A DNA stretch of 64,000 bases from Collybiopsis luxurians FD-317 M1 (Eukaryota; Basidiomycota; Agaricomycetes; Agaricales; Omphalotaceae), in the NCBI GenBank assembly GCA_000827265.1, contig KN834766.1, positions 138,732 through 202,731 of the forward strand. The letters run 5' to 3'. The position numbers and the translations under genes are program-made. Every line of letters starts with the position of its first letter. Positions within the stretch are counted from its first letter, which is position 1. Shown here in pieces: positions 1-13,906 of this stretch. The notes below the pieces were generated by a model that was given only the letters and a program-made list of their open reading frames with translations, ran no database searches and had not been told where the DNA came from.

Positions 1-775
1 TCCTGAACGGGCATTGAGAGTAGATACAAGAGCGTTGCTATAGAGCTTTGGAAGGCCAAAGTCAAATGTGAAGTTCCTGCCCGAGTTTCCAGGTCAACCA
101 GCGCTTTCCCCCAAGAAAAGTTGCGAAAAGATCTCACACTGTACTGTTCGAGACGGCAACAAAAAGGACGACATCAAGGACGGAAAAGATCCCTGTTATA
201 GCACCGGTCTGAAGAGTAGCTGTAGGACGGAGAATGAGTAATGGTGGGTTGTAAGAAGGGGAAAAAACGCTCACTTCGAACGATGCGATTGATTGCGTCG
301 TCAGTGTTTTTCATTCCACTTTTTCTTCGCACCTTAGAAAATAGTTCCATGAACACAATTGCAACATCGTACATCGTAGAAAGTATGCTTACCAAGCTCG
401 TAATCAGGGCTATACTTATGATCACATCCGAGCCTGGGTCACAAATTTATTAAGAGATCTTGGAATAGCACAAAATAACCAAGGCATACATACCGAAAGT
501 GCTCCAGGTCCAGGTGAGAGCGCCGTGGTTAACCAACTCTTTGTTGAGATAAGTATGAGCTTCAACAACAGAAATACTGGTCCAGAATGCACCAGCTGGA
601 AGGATATATGAGTAAACGGAAGCCGGTTCCAATGGTGTTCCAAGTACTCCCCTATCGATGCAAAGGTTGCGAGCAAAATCAGTGCTGGGACCCAGTTACT
701 TTTCATGATTACGCGAATCCGCCAGGCGTAGAAAAATTGGACAGGGGCAGATATGGCTGTCTGCGGTATGTATAA
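1..775 (-). CDS. DUF6534-domain membrane protein, partial (3' half; runs off the left edge)
   Basis: Six exons can be joined on the minus strand: about 652-761, 494-595, 393-433, 275-332, 138-219 and 1-76. The last five are in phase with GT-AG introns of 55-61 bp. They encode the family order: a QFFYAWRI helix, a long amphipathic stretch, a GSDVIISIALI helix, then TDDAINRIVRTTLQTGA, and finally the hallmark KLYSNALVSTLNAR, which is cut by the window edge. Proteins of this fungal family are multi-pass membrane proteins of unknown function, abundant in Agaricomycetes. The junction between the first two exons is uncertain; it works if the acceptor at about 575 is used. I could not recognise the N-terminal exons, expected somewhere in 776-1400. 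Family assignment is firm; intactness is not. Confidence 0.7.
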
Positions 776-2460
776 ACAACTTGATGGTTAATCTCGAGAT
801 TCAACGCCATTTACCTCTAATAATGGCTCTATAGAAGATCGAACGTCACTTTCCAAAGAACAGTTCAAGTCCAGACTTCACTCACGTGAAGGAAGCACTA
901 GAAAGAAACCTTCGCGTTAGGATTAATTATGCGGCGCTAGTGGAGATACACGCACAGGTAGGAAAAAATGTCATGGGTCCGTCAGTCCCTGATTGGGCCG
1001 GTCAATAGCTTGCAAGATGCCAGGGGTATAGGTATTCACCAAACTGTCCAACGAGCGGTTGGTAAATCATTGCTAGGGATATCCCAGTGTTTACAGTCTC
1101 CACAAAGAATAGGTAGAACACCTGCGTGCTGAGGCTCAGTAACGTTTGGATACCAATGGATATTCACGTACAAAATATCGGAGCCATGGCCGATCTCTAA
1201 AAACCATTAAAGTCACTGAGGCGCAGATTCTCAATTATGACACGAACGTCTTGTAGCCCTGATAGTATATGATCAACTATAGTGAACAGCGTTAGTTGCC
1301 CCAAGCTCAGTTTGCCAAGTAACACGGAATAACCACCTGGAGGAGTAGGATCTAAGCGCAATAGAATGTTAGCTTGCAATCAAGGTAGGCAGTTCATGTC
1401 GATTCTTACGCCGTACAAAAATGTATTCAAAACAATACCGAAATAGTATGGCCCTAGTCTGTGGATCATCATCACGGTCATCGCTTGGTCAATGATTGCA
1501 CATCAGAGCCAAGGTCATGGACGTACACCAACTGCGGAGTGGGGGGAGACTCTGCCATTGCGCGGTTAGAAAAGGTGGGTATCGCTGCTCACGCTGACGT
1601 TGAGGCCCGGGGCGAAGAAGGCTGACTCGTCATTGAGTGCGAGTTATTTAAGCCCGACTCATCCGACCGGGTCGATGCCAACGGCACAGTTCTCGAGGCA
1701 GTGTCCGTTACGAAATGTCATGGGATTCATGAGAAGCGAGCGATGTTCTGATCGCCGATGGTATTGACTATTGAGGAAGCGACATGCCGCCAGCTTGTCC
1801 TATTGGGCAGTTGAACACGGGGGTCAGCCGGGAAGCAATCTGTCTTTTTTTTTTTCTAATTGATTCTCTTTGATACTATCTCCTCGGTTCGTAGTTCTTA
1901 AAAGTACATATCTCTTCTCCTGGATGATAGGATGGTGAGCTCACCAATGAATTATATATACACCAAAACCGGATTGGAAGATTTCACTCGGCGGAGTCAG
2001 TCAGATGAGAGTATCTTTATCTTAATAATTCGGCTCAAAAATGACGCCAATTCTCACAAAAAAGTTTTACTGCAGCACTTACCAGAAGCACCAAGAGACG
2101 ACAAGAGTGATGCGCGAGGGAGCTGGGCCGTTGGGCAGCAGGGGAACTTCCATGAGGTACCAAATTCAAACGGCGGGAAGGAGTTACTGTCGGGATGTAA
2201 ATCACTTGGCGGGATGACGGGACGCTTCTCATCCAATTCTAACGCCCTTTGGTACCTATCATGAACCCATATCTTGGACAAGCAGTTGCTGTTTTCCTAC
2301 GGAGGTCCGCCTTCTGCCATGCCAGTCGTTGAGTGTGGGTTTCCGGTCTATGGCCCCACCTATAATTATGCCTATTAGGGTAATATGATTCGAGACACCA
2401 TTAACTTTTCAGTTATGAAAATTTGTATCCTGGAGATATCCTGACCTTGAGGTTCGTAAG
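776..2460. other. no gene recognised
   Basis: Only short open frames without family motifs are seen. The missing 5' exons of the DUF6534 gene may lie in 776-1400. A run of T at about 1845 is the only simple sequence. Confidence 0.4.
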
Positions 2461-2585
2461 TCCGCTCAGCTAGGCGTCTATGATTACTCTCTTTACCACG
2501 ATGTCGAACCTTGTCTCCGCTCAGCTAAGCGTCCACGATTACTCTCTTTACCACGATGTCGAAACTTGTCTCCGTATAGTTAGGC
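2461..2585. repeat. 55-bp tandem repeat, two copies plus a partial third
   Basis: A 55-bp unit starting TCCGCTCAGCTA is followed directly by a second copy at 2516-2570 with a few substitutions, and by a decayed start of a third. It lies in non-coding DNA and has no visible coding role. Confidence 0.8.
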
Positions 2586-4164
2586 TCAAATCTCCTTCGG
2601 CTGCCTAAAAAAAATCTATTGTCGCTACTCAGAACACTCAACAGGCTCAGGCCTTCCAGCTTCGTAAGGCTTCTCCTGACGTTACTCGGATTGCGGAGTG
2701 AATGCTTGACTACCTATGAATATGGATGTACATAAGGTCTACGACAGATGAGTGCCTGTCGTTCTCAATGATTCAGTCATGTACGTCTATGTCAGTGATT
2801 TCTATATATTTAGTTATCGCGTGCCATGGAAATCATCCGAAAATCTGGGCTCAAGATGTTCGCTTCTCTACAGCGACTGCTATATTTATTACTAAAACAA
2901 CTTTGTGATGCTATGGCCAGGCCACTTGTCTACAATCAATAATTAATCAGTCAATCTCTGTATCGCAGTCAATTTATCTATAGCTTCGCTTGCGCTGCCA
3001 TCCATTGCATCTTTGTTCGGAGCCTTATGAAACGCCTCGCTCCCAGGTTTTGATTCATCTTGTCTCTTCAGTCCTAAGTATCTCATAGGACTTTCTACAA
3101 AAATACTCAACATCGTAGTTCGCCGATCAATCCCTTCTCTAGAGACATGTAAGGGGAATTATCTTCACACAACATCCCCAAATTGCTTACCGTTCATCCG
3201 TGGTACCTCACAACCATGTATTAAGCTGTTGCTTTTCCAGAATGGAGACCTTTACACAAGTACAAAATCTGTCTATCAGTCTTCGACTTCGATTTCACAG
3301 GACTTAATCCACTGGTTGTCTGCCAGGGTACCGTATTCTAAGTGTTAGGTAGCATATACTCGAATATGAACGCCATTTTAGCGAGATGTAGCGTTGGTCT
3401 AAAGAAGCTTTTTAACACGGGCCGCTGACAATTTGTGGTTGGTCATAATGATTGATCTTCGACCCTCTCCTATCTCCCACACCGAACATCTTCATTGCTG
3501 GAACCTCTTGAACTGAAGAATAAATGACCAAAGGGGGGACTCTAGTTTCAATCTACGTGAGGTTCCGCAAGGTTGGTGTTTATGCAAGAGGATTGTCGGT
3601 CGTGGAAGGCCTCTTCTAGGCATTGCGCAGCAGCTCTTGGGCAGCTCCATGTTGCATTAAGCACTGGTGGATGCGATGCCGCCTACTGCATCCACTCAAC
3701 CTCAGCTTACATTCGGCAGAAGAGAATTTTCTGCATCGAATTTCTGGTCTTTGCAAATCCTTCCATCAGGACCTCCCTGTTTACGAGAATAGCTCTCGTC
3801 CCGTTGCGTAATCGCTGCAACCTCTGACGCTTCAACTACCTTCTGGGCCCTCATCAGACATCACACGGTGTTTTAAATGACCTTCCTACCTGTAGCCTCC
3901 TTCGTCAGAACGGCCACAGCCGGCAGCTGATGATCTTAGATTGGGCACTCTTCCACCTTCCTAACAGCTCGTTACAGCCCCCGCGCCTGTCGTAAATCAC
4001 ACCTCCAGCTCTAAGTGACATTCATTTCGCTTGCTCGATGGAATCTTGAATGAGGGAGAGTCTCCAAACCGATTTTTCAATGAACAAAGTCGGTGGAATT
4101 GCTGTAGATCTAAGTGAACATTGCTGCGGTTCCACGTTCAAAATCGTCGCCCCCGTCTTCGTGC
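2586..4164. other. no gene recognised; possibly decayed retroelement sequence toward its right end
   Basis: Frames are short and interrupted. The right end runs into the reverse-transcriptase relic at 4165, so part of 3400-4160 may be older, unreadable retroelement sequence. That is inference only. Confidence 0.35.
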
Positions 4165-4420
4165 AACGACTCGCCCTTCCCTCCCCCGACTCGTATGTAT
4201 TGTTTCCCCCTCTGTGATGCTCCATTCGAAACTGCGGAGCACATACTTCAAAGCACAGGATATTGTATATGAATGATGGGTGTACCCAAGCGACAATTTT
4301 ACCAAGCTTTTGCAGAAGCCGAGACGTTCTTTCTTCTGGATCAATGAATCTTTCACCGCTCGGTTGTTTCGAGGCTGAGAAATTTATCCACGAGGTAGTT
4401 GATATTTGGACTTAGACGGG
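4165..4420 (+). pseudogene. relic of a non-LTR retrotransposon reverse-transcriptase C-terminus (zinc-binding motif)
   Basis: A plus-strand frame shows a Cys-rich stretch with FPLCDAPFETAEHILQ, followed after frame changes by KFIHEVVDIWT. This is the layout of the C-terminal zinc-binding segment of LINE-like reverse transcriptase/RNase H proteins (CPLC, then ET..H, then C). The same layout occurs on the minus strand at 25612-25923, where CPLC is followed by ETPDHAMLQC and a similar tail. The copy has stops and no RT core nearby, so it is a fragment. It could be a chance resemblance, but the match of both halves in the same order argues against that. Confidence 0.45.
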
Positions 4421-4962
4421 CGGTGAAGATGAACGCTCGAACTTGAATGACTTTAATTCATGATATTCGGATTACTTCGTCACATTAATCATGTATCTAG
4501 GCTCGGTAACTCTTTACTCTCGCTACAGTAGTTATCAAATGATGATTTGTGGTTGGGGTTTCCTTAATGGGACCATTGCTGGAACCATTTCCCGTCATAC
4601 GAGAGGGCGTATATTATATCATATCCTGTGATTGAGATATTAAAAATTCTGTGAGTTGACGCTATGCGAGGCAATGTACTGAAAGCCGACTCAGGGTGTT
4701 TCCTAGTATTCCCTCCCGTTTTTGGGTTAGAATCATGTCGATCTCAAATCTTCCCTGAAGCCGAATGTACAGCTTTGACTATAGCCCCTGTCAGCCACCG
4801 ATAATGCAAGTTGGAGGCGCATATATGGAGAGTTTGGAAAACAACTTGATCACTCTACATCTATAAGTGAGGGTAGCTACAAGCCGACAGTTTCAGACCC
4901 TTGGAAAAAAAATGAAGAGTAAAAATCGGATTTATTTCCAAGCTGAAAAATAGTCGGAAAAT
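4421..4962. other. no gene recognised; 3' flank of the halogenase gene
   Basis: AT-rich sequence without a supported frame, lying downstream of the halogenase stop codon. Confidence 0.4.
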
Positions 4963-7120
<2,158 letters not shown>

Positions 7121-8135
7121 TGAAGTGAGGAAGATGTCCAAGTGATGATGCTATTTATGGAGGAATATATATATATGAAAATTGATACAGAAGAAGCGGA
7201 TGAATCCGTTTACCTTGAGAAACGAAGGCTGATGATGATTCTAGTTCCCTAACGGAGGCCAAAGTTGGCATCAAACAATCATCAGGGCTATGTACATGGG
7301 AGTAACCTAACAATAACTATGCTATGGAGATATATGTACACGATTTAAGAATGGATATGAGTCACTATAGAAGTAGATTCGGAAGTCCAGCGACACGAAA
7401 AAAAACATCACTCCGTGCTACGCGAATGTGAGAAAATAATTCAAATGGAATAAATTGTAATTATACTCAAGGTCTACTCTTCGGAAAGAGCCGCAGTAAC
7501 TGCGATATCGATAAATTCCAAGGGTCCTTGCTGTTCATCAACTGCACAAGAGGTGTGGTATGCGATTACGTTGAACCCAGAGTCGGCCGAAGAAACTTAA
7601 AACTGAGTCTTAACACGGCCAACTATGCCGTCCGCGGAGTCCGGACACCGAGCAGTGCGGCATCACTGCATCAGGGAGCCGTTTGCTCCGTGGTGCAGTA
7701 GCTGGCTGGGTTTGATTTGGTTAGCCTTAGTATGTATCAAGCCATAAGCGGACTTATGCCACTTGTCGGTACATGGATAGGAGGAATTGTCTCTTGGCAG
7801 ACGTTACTCGGATGCTCTTCTTTCATCATGGTCACGTCGCTATCGCGGGACGCGCTATTCATGTAGCTAAGTATCTGTCCATATATCTACTGCTATGTAT
7901 CCGTTTATTATCTATTATCTACCATCTATTACTTAAGCATGCTAGATCTATCAATGGACCAGTGTCGTTGCGTTTCGTTCAACACTCTCACAGCATTACT
8001 CATAACTCAATAGAAAAGAAGCCTCTTTTTGTTTGTTAGTGATGCAGCTCCGATATCATAGCATAATCATCAACATTCTTCCTGGCAAAATTTAAACCAA
8101 CCTCTGGGAATCACCCATCATCAGATTCACCAATA
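7121..8135. promoter_or_regulatory. shared divergent promoter between halogenase and CYP53-like P450
   Basis: About 1 kb separates the two divergent start codons. On the halogenase side a run of TATATATATA lies roughly 45-55 bp before the ATG. Near the middle two adjacent perfect 8-bp palindromes occur, TCCGCGGA at 7631-7638 and GTCCGGAC at 7639-7646, each with inverted CGG/CCG triplets as bound by Zn(II)2Cys6 regulators. An imperfect hairpin follows at about 7660-7710. Function is inferred from position and sequence only. Confidence 0.55.
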
Positions 8136-10082
8136 ATGCTCCTCCTCGATATGCACCTCAACATTGGATGGAATCCGTTCTCACAGTATGCGTTGGCTTT
8201 TGTTGCTTTGAGTTGGGTCTGGGTACTCCAACTACAACGTCGGCGTCAACAGCATATCCCGGGACCCTTTCTGGCACGATGGACTCACTTGTGGCTAGCC
8301 TACTATGCATATCGGGGCCGCCGATATGCAGCTGTCCATGACGCCCACCAGGTAAAAGACCGTAGTATCCATCTAAGTACCAGCACTGATTTGACGTTGT
8401 GAAAGCGCTATGGTGCACTGGTTCGTATTGCTCCCAATCATGTCTCCATCGCATCTCCAGATGCTCTATCAGTGGTCTATGGTCAAGGAACCAATGCACC
8501 AGCAAAGTCTCCGTTCTATAATGCCTTTGTATGCGACGGAAAGCCTTCCCTCTTTTCTACCAGGGATCGACAAGATCATTCAAAAAAACGACGGGCTGTC
8601 TCGCATGCATTCTCGAGCTCTGCCTTGCGGGAGTTTGTTCCCATGATACAGTTGTCCGTCAACAGATTCACAAAGCGAATGGATGAGCTATGCAACAAGG
8701 AAGAGTTCTTCGACGCCCTTCCATGGTTCAACTACCTTGCTTTCGATATTCTTTCCGACTTGGTCTTTGGTGAGCGCATCGGAATGGTGGATAAAGTAAG
8801 GGCATTGCCATCTGATCTACACCATGATCATTATTTTTACTTTACATCCAAGGGCTCTGATGTTGTTACTATCAACACGTCTAGCAGCATAGCAGTTAAC
8901 AAGAACGCAATCGCACTAGTGGATGAGGTAAGTGCCTTTGAGCACCGTTCACTTCGGTGAGCTTAACCCAAAAATAGCGAGAGCACTTTTCGGCGGTCAT
9001 TGGAATACATCCTTCTCTCCAATGGGCAGCAAGATTAATGAGCTTTCTGCCTGGACAACAGGCATCGTTGGGATTAGAAGAATTGGGCCGCTCCCAGGTT
9101 TTAAAAAGGCTTTCATCTGGTACTAATCGTAACGACATGCTTGGGAAGCTCATTGAAGCCCATGGATTTGATGGCCGCGGTCCAAGTGTTGATGAAATTG
9201 GTGAGCTCACGGCAGAAAGCGTTACTCTTCTGTAAGGCTCTTGAACTTGAAATCTTTCCCTTGAAATAACTGTCGATTTTCCTGTTAACAGTATTGCCGG
9301 CAGTGACACAACCTCGAACTCTGTTGCTGTTATCCTTCACTTTATCTTTACCCATCCTAGAGTTTATGAAAAGTTACTGGGGCTACTTGATCAAGCTGCG
9401 GCTGGCCAAAAAGAGTTGAGCTATGAGCAAGCCAAAGATATTCCGTACCTCCAGGCAACTATCAACGAAGGGTAAACTCAGCTGCTGTCGCCCGCGTATC
9501 ATTTTTGAGTGATTTCCTTTTACAGATTACGCTTGCATTCTGTAAACTCCATTGGCCTTCATCGATCAGCTCCATCATCTGGTCTAGTTTACAATGGGCA
9601 TTTCTTTCCTGAAGGGGTACGTTGTCTGTATCCTGACTTTCACTTTCTTTCCCTGATTATAGCCCAAAGACGGAGCTTTCTGTACCTGCATGGACTATTA
9701 GTCATAGCCATGAGCTGTGGGGTGATCCAGAAGTTTTTCGCCCCGAAAGGTGGCAAGAGAATACAGAACTCCGTCAATATCTTCTGGCTTTTGGGAAGGG
9801 CCCTCGGGCGTGTGTGAGTACCCTGTCTCTCCAATTGCTTCTCCGTAGCTAACGATTTGTGTGTTGTACTAGATTGGGAAAAAGTGAGGGATTTCTTTTC
9901 TCTCAATGAAGCCTATCTCCTAACTCCGCATTTATCGCAGCCTCGCATATATAGAGATGATTTTGATCGTTGCAACAATGCTTTTGAGGTATAAGATTGA
10001 GGTAAGATCTCAAGAGCTCCAAACCACAGAAGGATTCATGCACAAGCCGTTACACTTTTGGATAAAACTGAGATCTATATAG
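8136..10082 (+). CDS. cytochrome P450, CYP53-like (benzoate 4-hydroxylase type)
   Basis: Nine exons give a 500-residue protein: 8136-8351, 8406-8795, 8853-8927, 8978-9231, 9292-9471, 9526-9616, 9670-9813, 9873-9883 (only 11 bp) and 9941-10082. An N-terminal membrane anchor (about residues 12-32) precedes an IPGP hinge. The I-helix motif AGSDTT is at 314-319, the ExxR pair is Glu371/Arg374, and the haem loop FGKGPRAC has its Cys ligand at 450, followed by IG. Stretches such as KYGALVRIAPNH, LPWFNYLAFDIL and the ending ELQTTEGF are characteristic of CYP53, whose members para-hydroxylate benzoate at the endoplasmic reticulum using cytochrome P450 reductase. The substrate here is not proven; a related aromatic acid is possible. 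Its pairing with a halogenase suggests hydroxylation of a ring that is then chlorinated. All junctions keep frame; the acceptor at 9669 was chosen because it restores the family sequence GTELSVPAW. Confidence 0.9.
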
Positions 10083-11419
10083 AATCTAGGTGAGCAGATT
10101 GCCGTTTTGTTGAAGTCGGATGGAGTGAATGAACTATGTACTTAATCAGTCCTCATTTATAGTTTTGGCCTTTCCCCTAATGCGTACATGTAATAGAGAT
10201 AGTTTAAAACTTTCCAACGTGGAATCTGTCATTTACCTATTCGTAGTGTTGGACAAGGTTTGAAAATTTGATTTACTTAGTCAAGCCTTGGCAGTTCCCT
10301 TATTCCTTATTTACTAGTCTTGAAGAGTCAAGAGAATGACTCTATTAGAGTATATGTAGAGCAATCGCACATGTGTCGGGTTTCAGAATTACATTCAATG
10401 ACGATTATTCTGCTTTCTTCTCATCCATAACACGAGTGCTGGAAATGTGAATCGAGTGCTAGGCTAGCTAACGGTTGGCCCTATCTCAACCATCGTCGTA
10501 TCGAGTTGCCTAAAGTTCTAAGACATCAACCACGAGATGTCAACTCCCAGCCTCGCGACGAGCAAGCAAAAACAAAGATTTGGGCAAGCTCCCTGGAAGA
10601 GATTGTAAATGTGCTGAACATCGACGCTTTGTGCTCAGTCTCGGTGACGAATGTATTACGAATACGTCCCTCTCTTTCTAGGTCACGCTGTATTCTTTAC
10701 ATAGATTTACTTTAGTTCTAAGGATCGTTTCTTGGGTAAGGTGCTACGCGTTTCTATCAGTGACCACTGTTCCTTTGCTGCGAGGACTATCTAAGTTCAG
10801 GCGATATATAGAGGCGTTCTGGTACTTGCAGAGAGCGGGTATACATCTCTTGCTTCACATTTGCATCCATATATGTCTTTATCATGTGTGAACATCAGCG
10901 ATGCTGAGAATTGCTTACCAGGTCGATTTTAAGTCAATACTGGCCGGGAATCCAGACATAGCAGTTCTGCAAAGTAGATTTAAGCCTCATGGAAAGCTCT
11001 CTGACCTGAAAGACAAACAGATCACAGTTGCGACCTATGTGTGAGAGGAAGTGGGCGCTCAGAACGGAGTTACGGTAACCGGATCGTGATTTCGTCGGCT
11101 TAATATTCATTTTATCTCATCTATAAGCACTCTCTTACTATCCTCATCGTCTGGTTTTTGGACACAGGGCAGCCAGAGTTCTTTGTATTAGTTTGTAGTC
11201 GTAAGAACTCCTCTCGAATATCACCACAGTTACAATCGTCATTTCCTGAGCACCTACCTTGTGCACCATCTCTCGTGGGGATAGGATAGGATATGTGGTG
11301 CTGCCTGGTGTTGCTTTGACTCTCTAACCTCCCACTCGTTCAGGGCCATGGTGATTGGAATCTGATGGTGGCTCCCGAAGCAGTACTCTGGACCGGCAAT
11401 TCGATGCCTTGAACAATCG
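10083..11419. other. no gene recognised
   Basis: Short frames only. It holds the 3' flank of the P450 and the upstream region of the small secreted protein gene. Confidence 0.4.
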
Positions 11420-11426
11420 TATATAA
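11420..11426 (+). promoter_or_regulatory. TATA box candidate for the small secreted protein gene
   Basis: A perfect TATATAA lies about 136 bp before the start codon of the predicted secreted protein at 11562. A consensus TATA box at this distance would leave a 5' untranslated region of about 100 bases. Confidence 0.5.
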
Positions 11427-11561
11427 GTGACACTAACTAGGCCGCTTGAGTTCTAACTTGCTGGTCAAGTTCCACGTCTTTGCTGGCCAAGTAACGTCCA
11501 CATCCAGTCCACATTTCGCCGAAGTCGAAAGATTTCAAAATTCGCAGTCACCTTCACGACA

Positions 11562-11915
11562 ATGCGCTTTAGACTCGCATACCTTCTTCTCTCTTTCGGG
11601 CTTGTTTCCACAACAGTGGCGTCTCCCTTACTACCGGTAAGTACGTAGCTGACTGTCACTCAGTGCTGACATTTTTATCGTACTTTCTGACATTCTTTAT
11701 AGATCTCTGGTTCTAGCAAGATCCAATATCCTCGAGGAGTCGCTGAGCTAACTATCCTCTTCCGCCAGGAGGGTGTTTCCAAGCCTCCATCGATCCAGCA
11801 GGCAGCTAGAGCATCTGCCAATGATCTCATACAGCTAGCCAAGACCGAATTGAAACTCGCAGGGACGGTCAAATCCCGGTTCCCCTTCCCGTTCAAATCT
11901 GCAAAAACAATCTAA
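11562..11915 (+). CDS. small predicted secreted protein, unknown function
   Basis: Two exons, 11562-11636 and 11703-11915, joined by a 66-bp GT-AG intron, give 95 residues. The first exon is a textbook signal peptide: MRFR, a hydrophobic core LAYLLLSFGLV, and a likely cleavage after TVAS. The rest is hydrophilic and carries no motif I recognise. The stop at 11913 may not be the true end: the next frame stays open and reads on through ICKNNLSEVQFTFELPG and a GEKEEQC stretch to a stop at 12009-12011, giving three cysteines, as if one base had been lost or an intron missed near 11880-11895. It sits between the two parts of the metabolite gene set. It may be an effector-like or wall-directed protein; no function is claimed. 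Confidence 0.5.
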
Positions 11916-13906
11916 GTGAAGTCCAATTTACGTTCGAGTTGCCTGGTGTGTGCGGAGAAAAAGAAGAGCAGTGTCGTACCATTGCAATTTTGCAAAGAAT
12001 AGGGGCGAAATGATTCAGAATGCGCAGGACATTGGCAAGCAGTTTTATCCTCCACCCGCCTAGCAGAAATGACCTGTGTACGCCAGGCTTATAGGGGAGA
12101 TGAAGTGAAATCAATTAGTTGGCAGGAGATTAATGGATACAAGGACAATCAACAACGATAGAGATGGTATATTTCTGATGTTATTGCCATTATGAGCTAC
12201 ATATACTACCTACGGCTTATAAAAAGATATCTTGGACGATATAACAGTGTCCTTCTTCAGCTGGTACCGAATGCAAACCGAATGAGGGTGAGGCCCAACT
12301 CAAGGAGGCTCAAGCGCCCAAGCTCAACAGGACGAGCGCTTATAAACGATTATCTTATCTCCGAGTCTGCCGTTGTTTCGGTCTTCCATTGCTTACTTCG
12401 CAACATCCATGGTCGACGACACTAAGCTCATCCCGTCCGTCTGAGTGCTACAGCTCTAGACCTTCCCAAAGTCAGGATGGTATATTTACAAAACGAACGA
12501 TTCATAACTGATTTAGGCTATGGTTATTTCTTCTGCGGCCGATTCGGTCAGTCAAACTCATATGATGCTTCAGTGGAAGAGTTGTGCGCCAGTAAATCAA
12601 TTTCATTCTGTCCTTCGCCTGGATTCTTTCAATGTCGGTAATCAAAATGCTGCACCGAGACGCAATCACATGGAGTCGACTTTCAATATCATTGCTTTAT
12701 CGCACAGTCTTCGATTCCGCCTGTGAGCGTTGGAAGCACGGGTGAGGATCTGTGCTAAACGCCGCATGCGGAGGAGAACAATGCCGCGACTGATCTTACG
12801 GTAAGCTTATTACACTTTCTTCTGTTGTTCCCTCACACTTGATCCTTCCGACATTATCTCTAGTTGAACCGAATACACGGTGGCTCCTCTACGAATTCAG
12901 TTAGCAATCTCTTTCTGTTCTTGCTTTGGATCGCTTTTCCTCACACCCCGTTCTGGGAAAGCTGGAACTACATAAGTAATGGCCTCCTAAATGATTCCTC
13001 TCTATTCTTCTAGGATCCGAGGACGGCGAAACATCGTATTTATTTATCGTTCTCCTCAAATGCTCGTACATAGCAGGTAATCTATAGTACTCGGGTAACG
13101 ATCAATCCTGGTATGTTCTACGCACGCGCGCACTTAGGAACGTACGTGCTCAATTTTTTCTCCATCACCTATCAAAATTGTCATCAGGTAATTCAGGTAT
13201 TCACGCAATGCGCTCATACAAGAGTTTGATACAACTTTACACAGCTTTACACTTGAAATATTGTATCGTACCCATCAGCTGCGCCGTTGACGTTCATTCA
13301 TCAACTCTACGTAGGCAGAGCAACCGTGAGTACTCCAAAATTCTCTTTTTTTTTTTTCCGCCGAGGCCTTAACATCTTATATTTGTACTATATGTTTCTC
13401 CAACGGCATATGTCCGTTGGATCAACAGGATATCTGGGCATACTTTGGAGAAAAAGCATATGTAACTTTGTCCATGCGTTCCTTATCCCCAATTAACTGT
13501 TAAATTCCACGAGTCACGTATCAAAAAAGTCGCCTCTTTGCATAATGAACCTCCGACGTAGCTGCTTCTTCCTTTCCGCAATTTTTCTGATCTATGATCG
13601 TGAACATCAATTTTCTACTGACACTCGAGTCAGCGAACACGAGGTGGCCTTTTATAGTACATCATTAGAGTTCATAACGCGTCCGGCGCCGCTTTACCAA
13701 GGATTCTCCTTCTCGTACAGTGGCGCAACGAAGCGAAGCATTCGAAGGTCCTTCCCTCTGCAATAATTACAAGCTCAGACTTTTAGAGGGGTTATTATAT
13801 TTTCTTCTTCCTTCACTCGAGCAACCAGCAAGCGTACAGGACTCATTTGTTTTCGACCAGAATTTTTGCGTCACCAGAGCATACTTATCAGGCATCTGTT
13901 GTCGCA
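11916..13906. other. no gene recognised; includes MFS gene promoter
   Basis: The possible extended tail of the secreted protein ends near 12011. Beyond it only short, motif-free frames are seen. TTTTATAGTA at about 13650 is a weak TATA-like element upstream of the transporter. Confidence 0.35.

Noticed and set aside
8158..8505. 115-codon minus-strand frame over the CYP53-like gene
   Set aside because: Shadow of the P450; it crosses a well-supported intron and has no motif.
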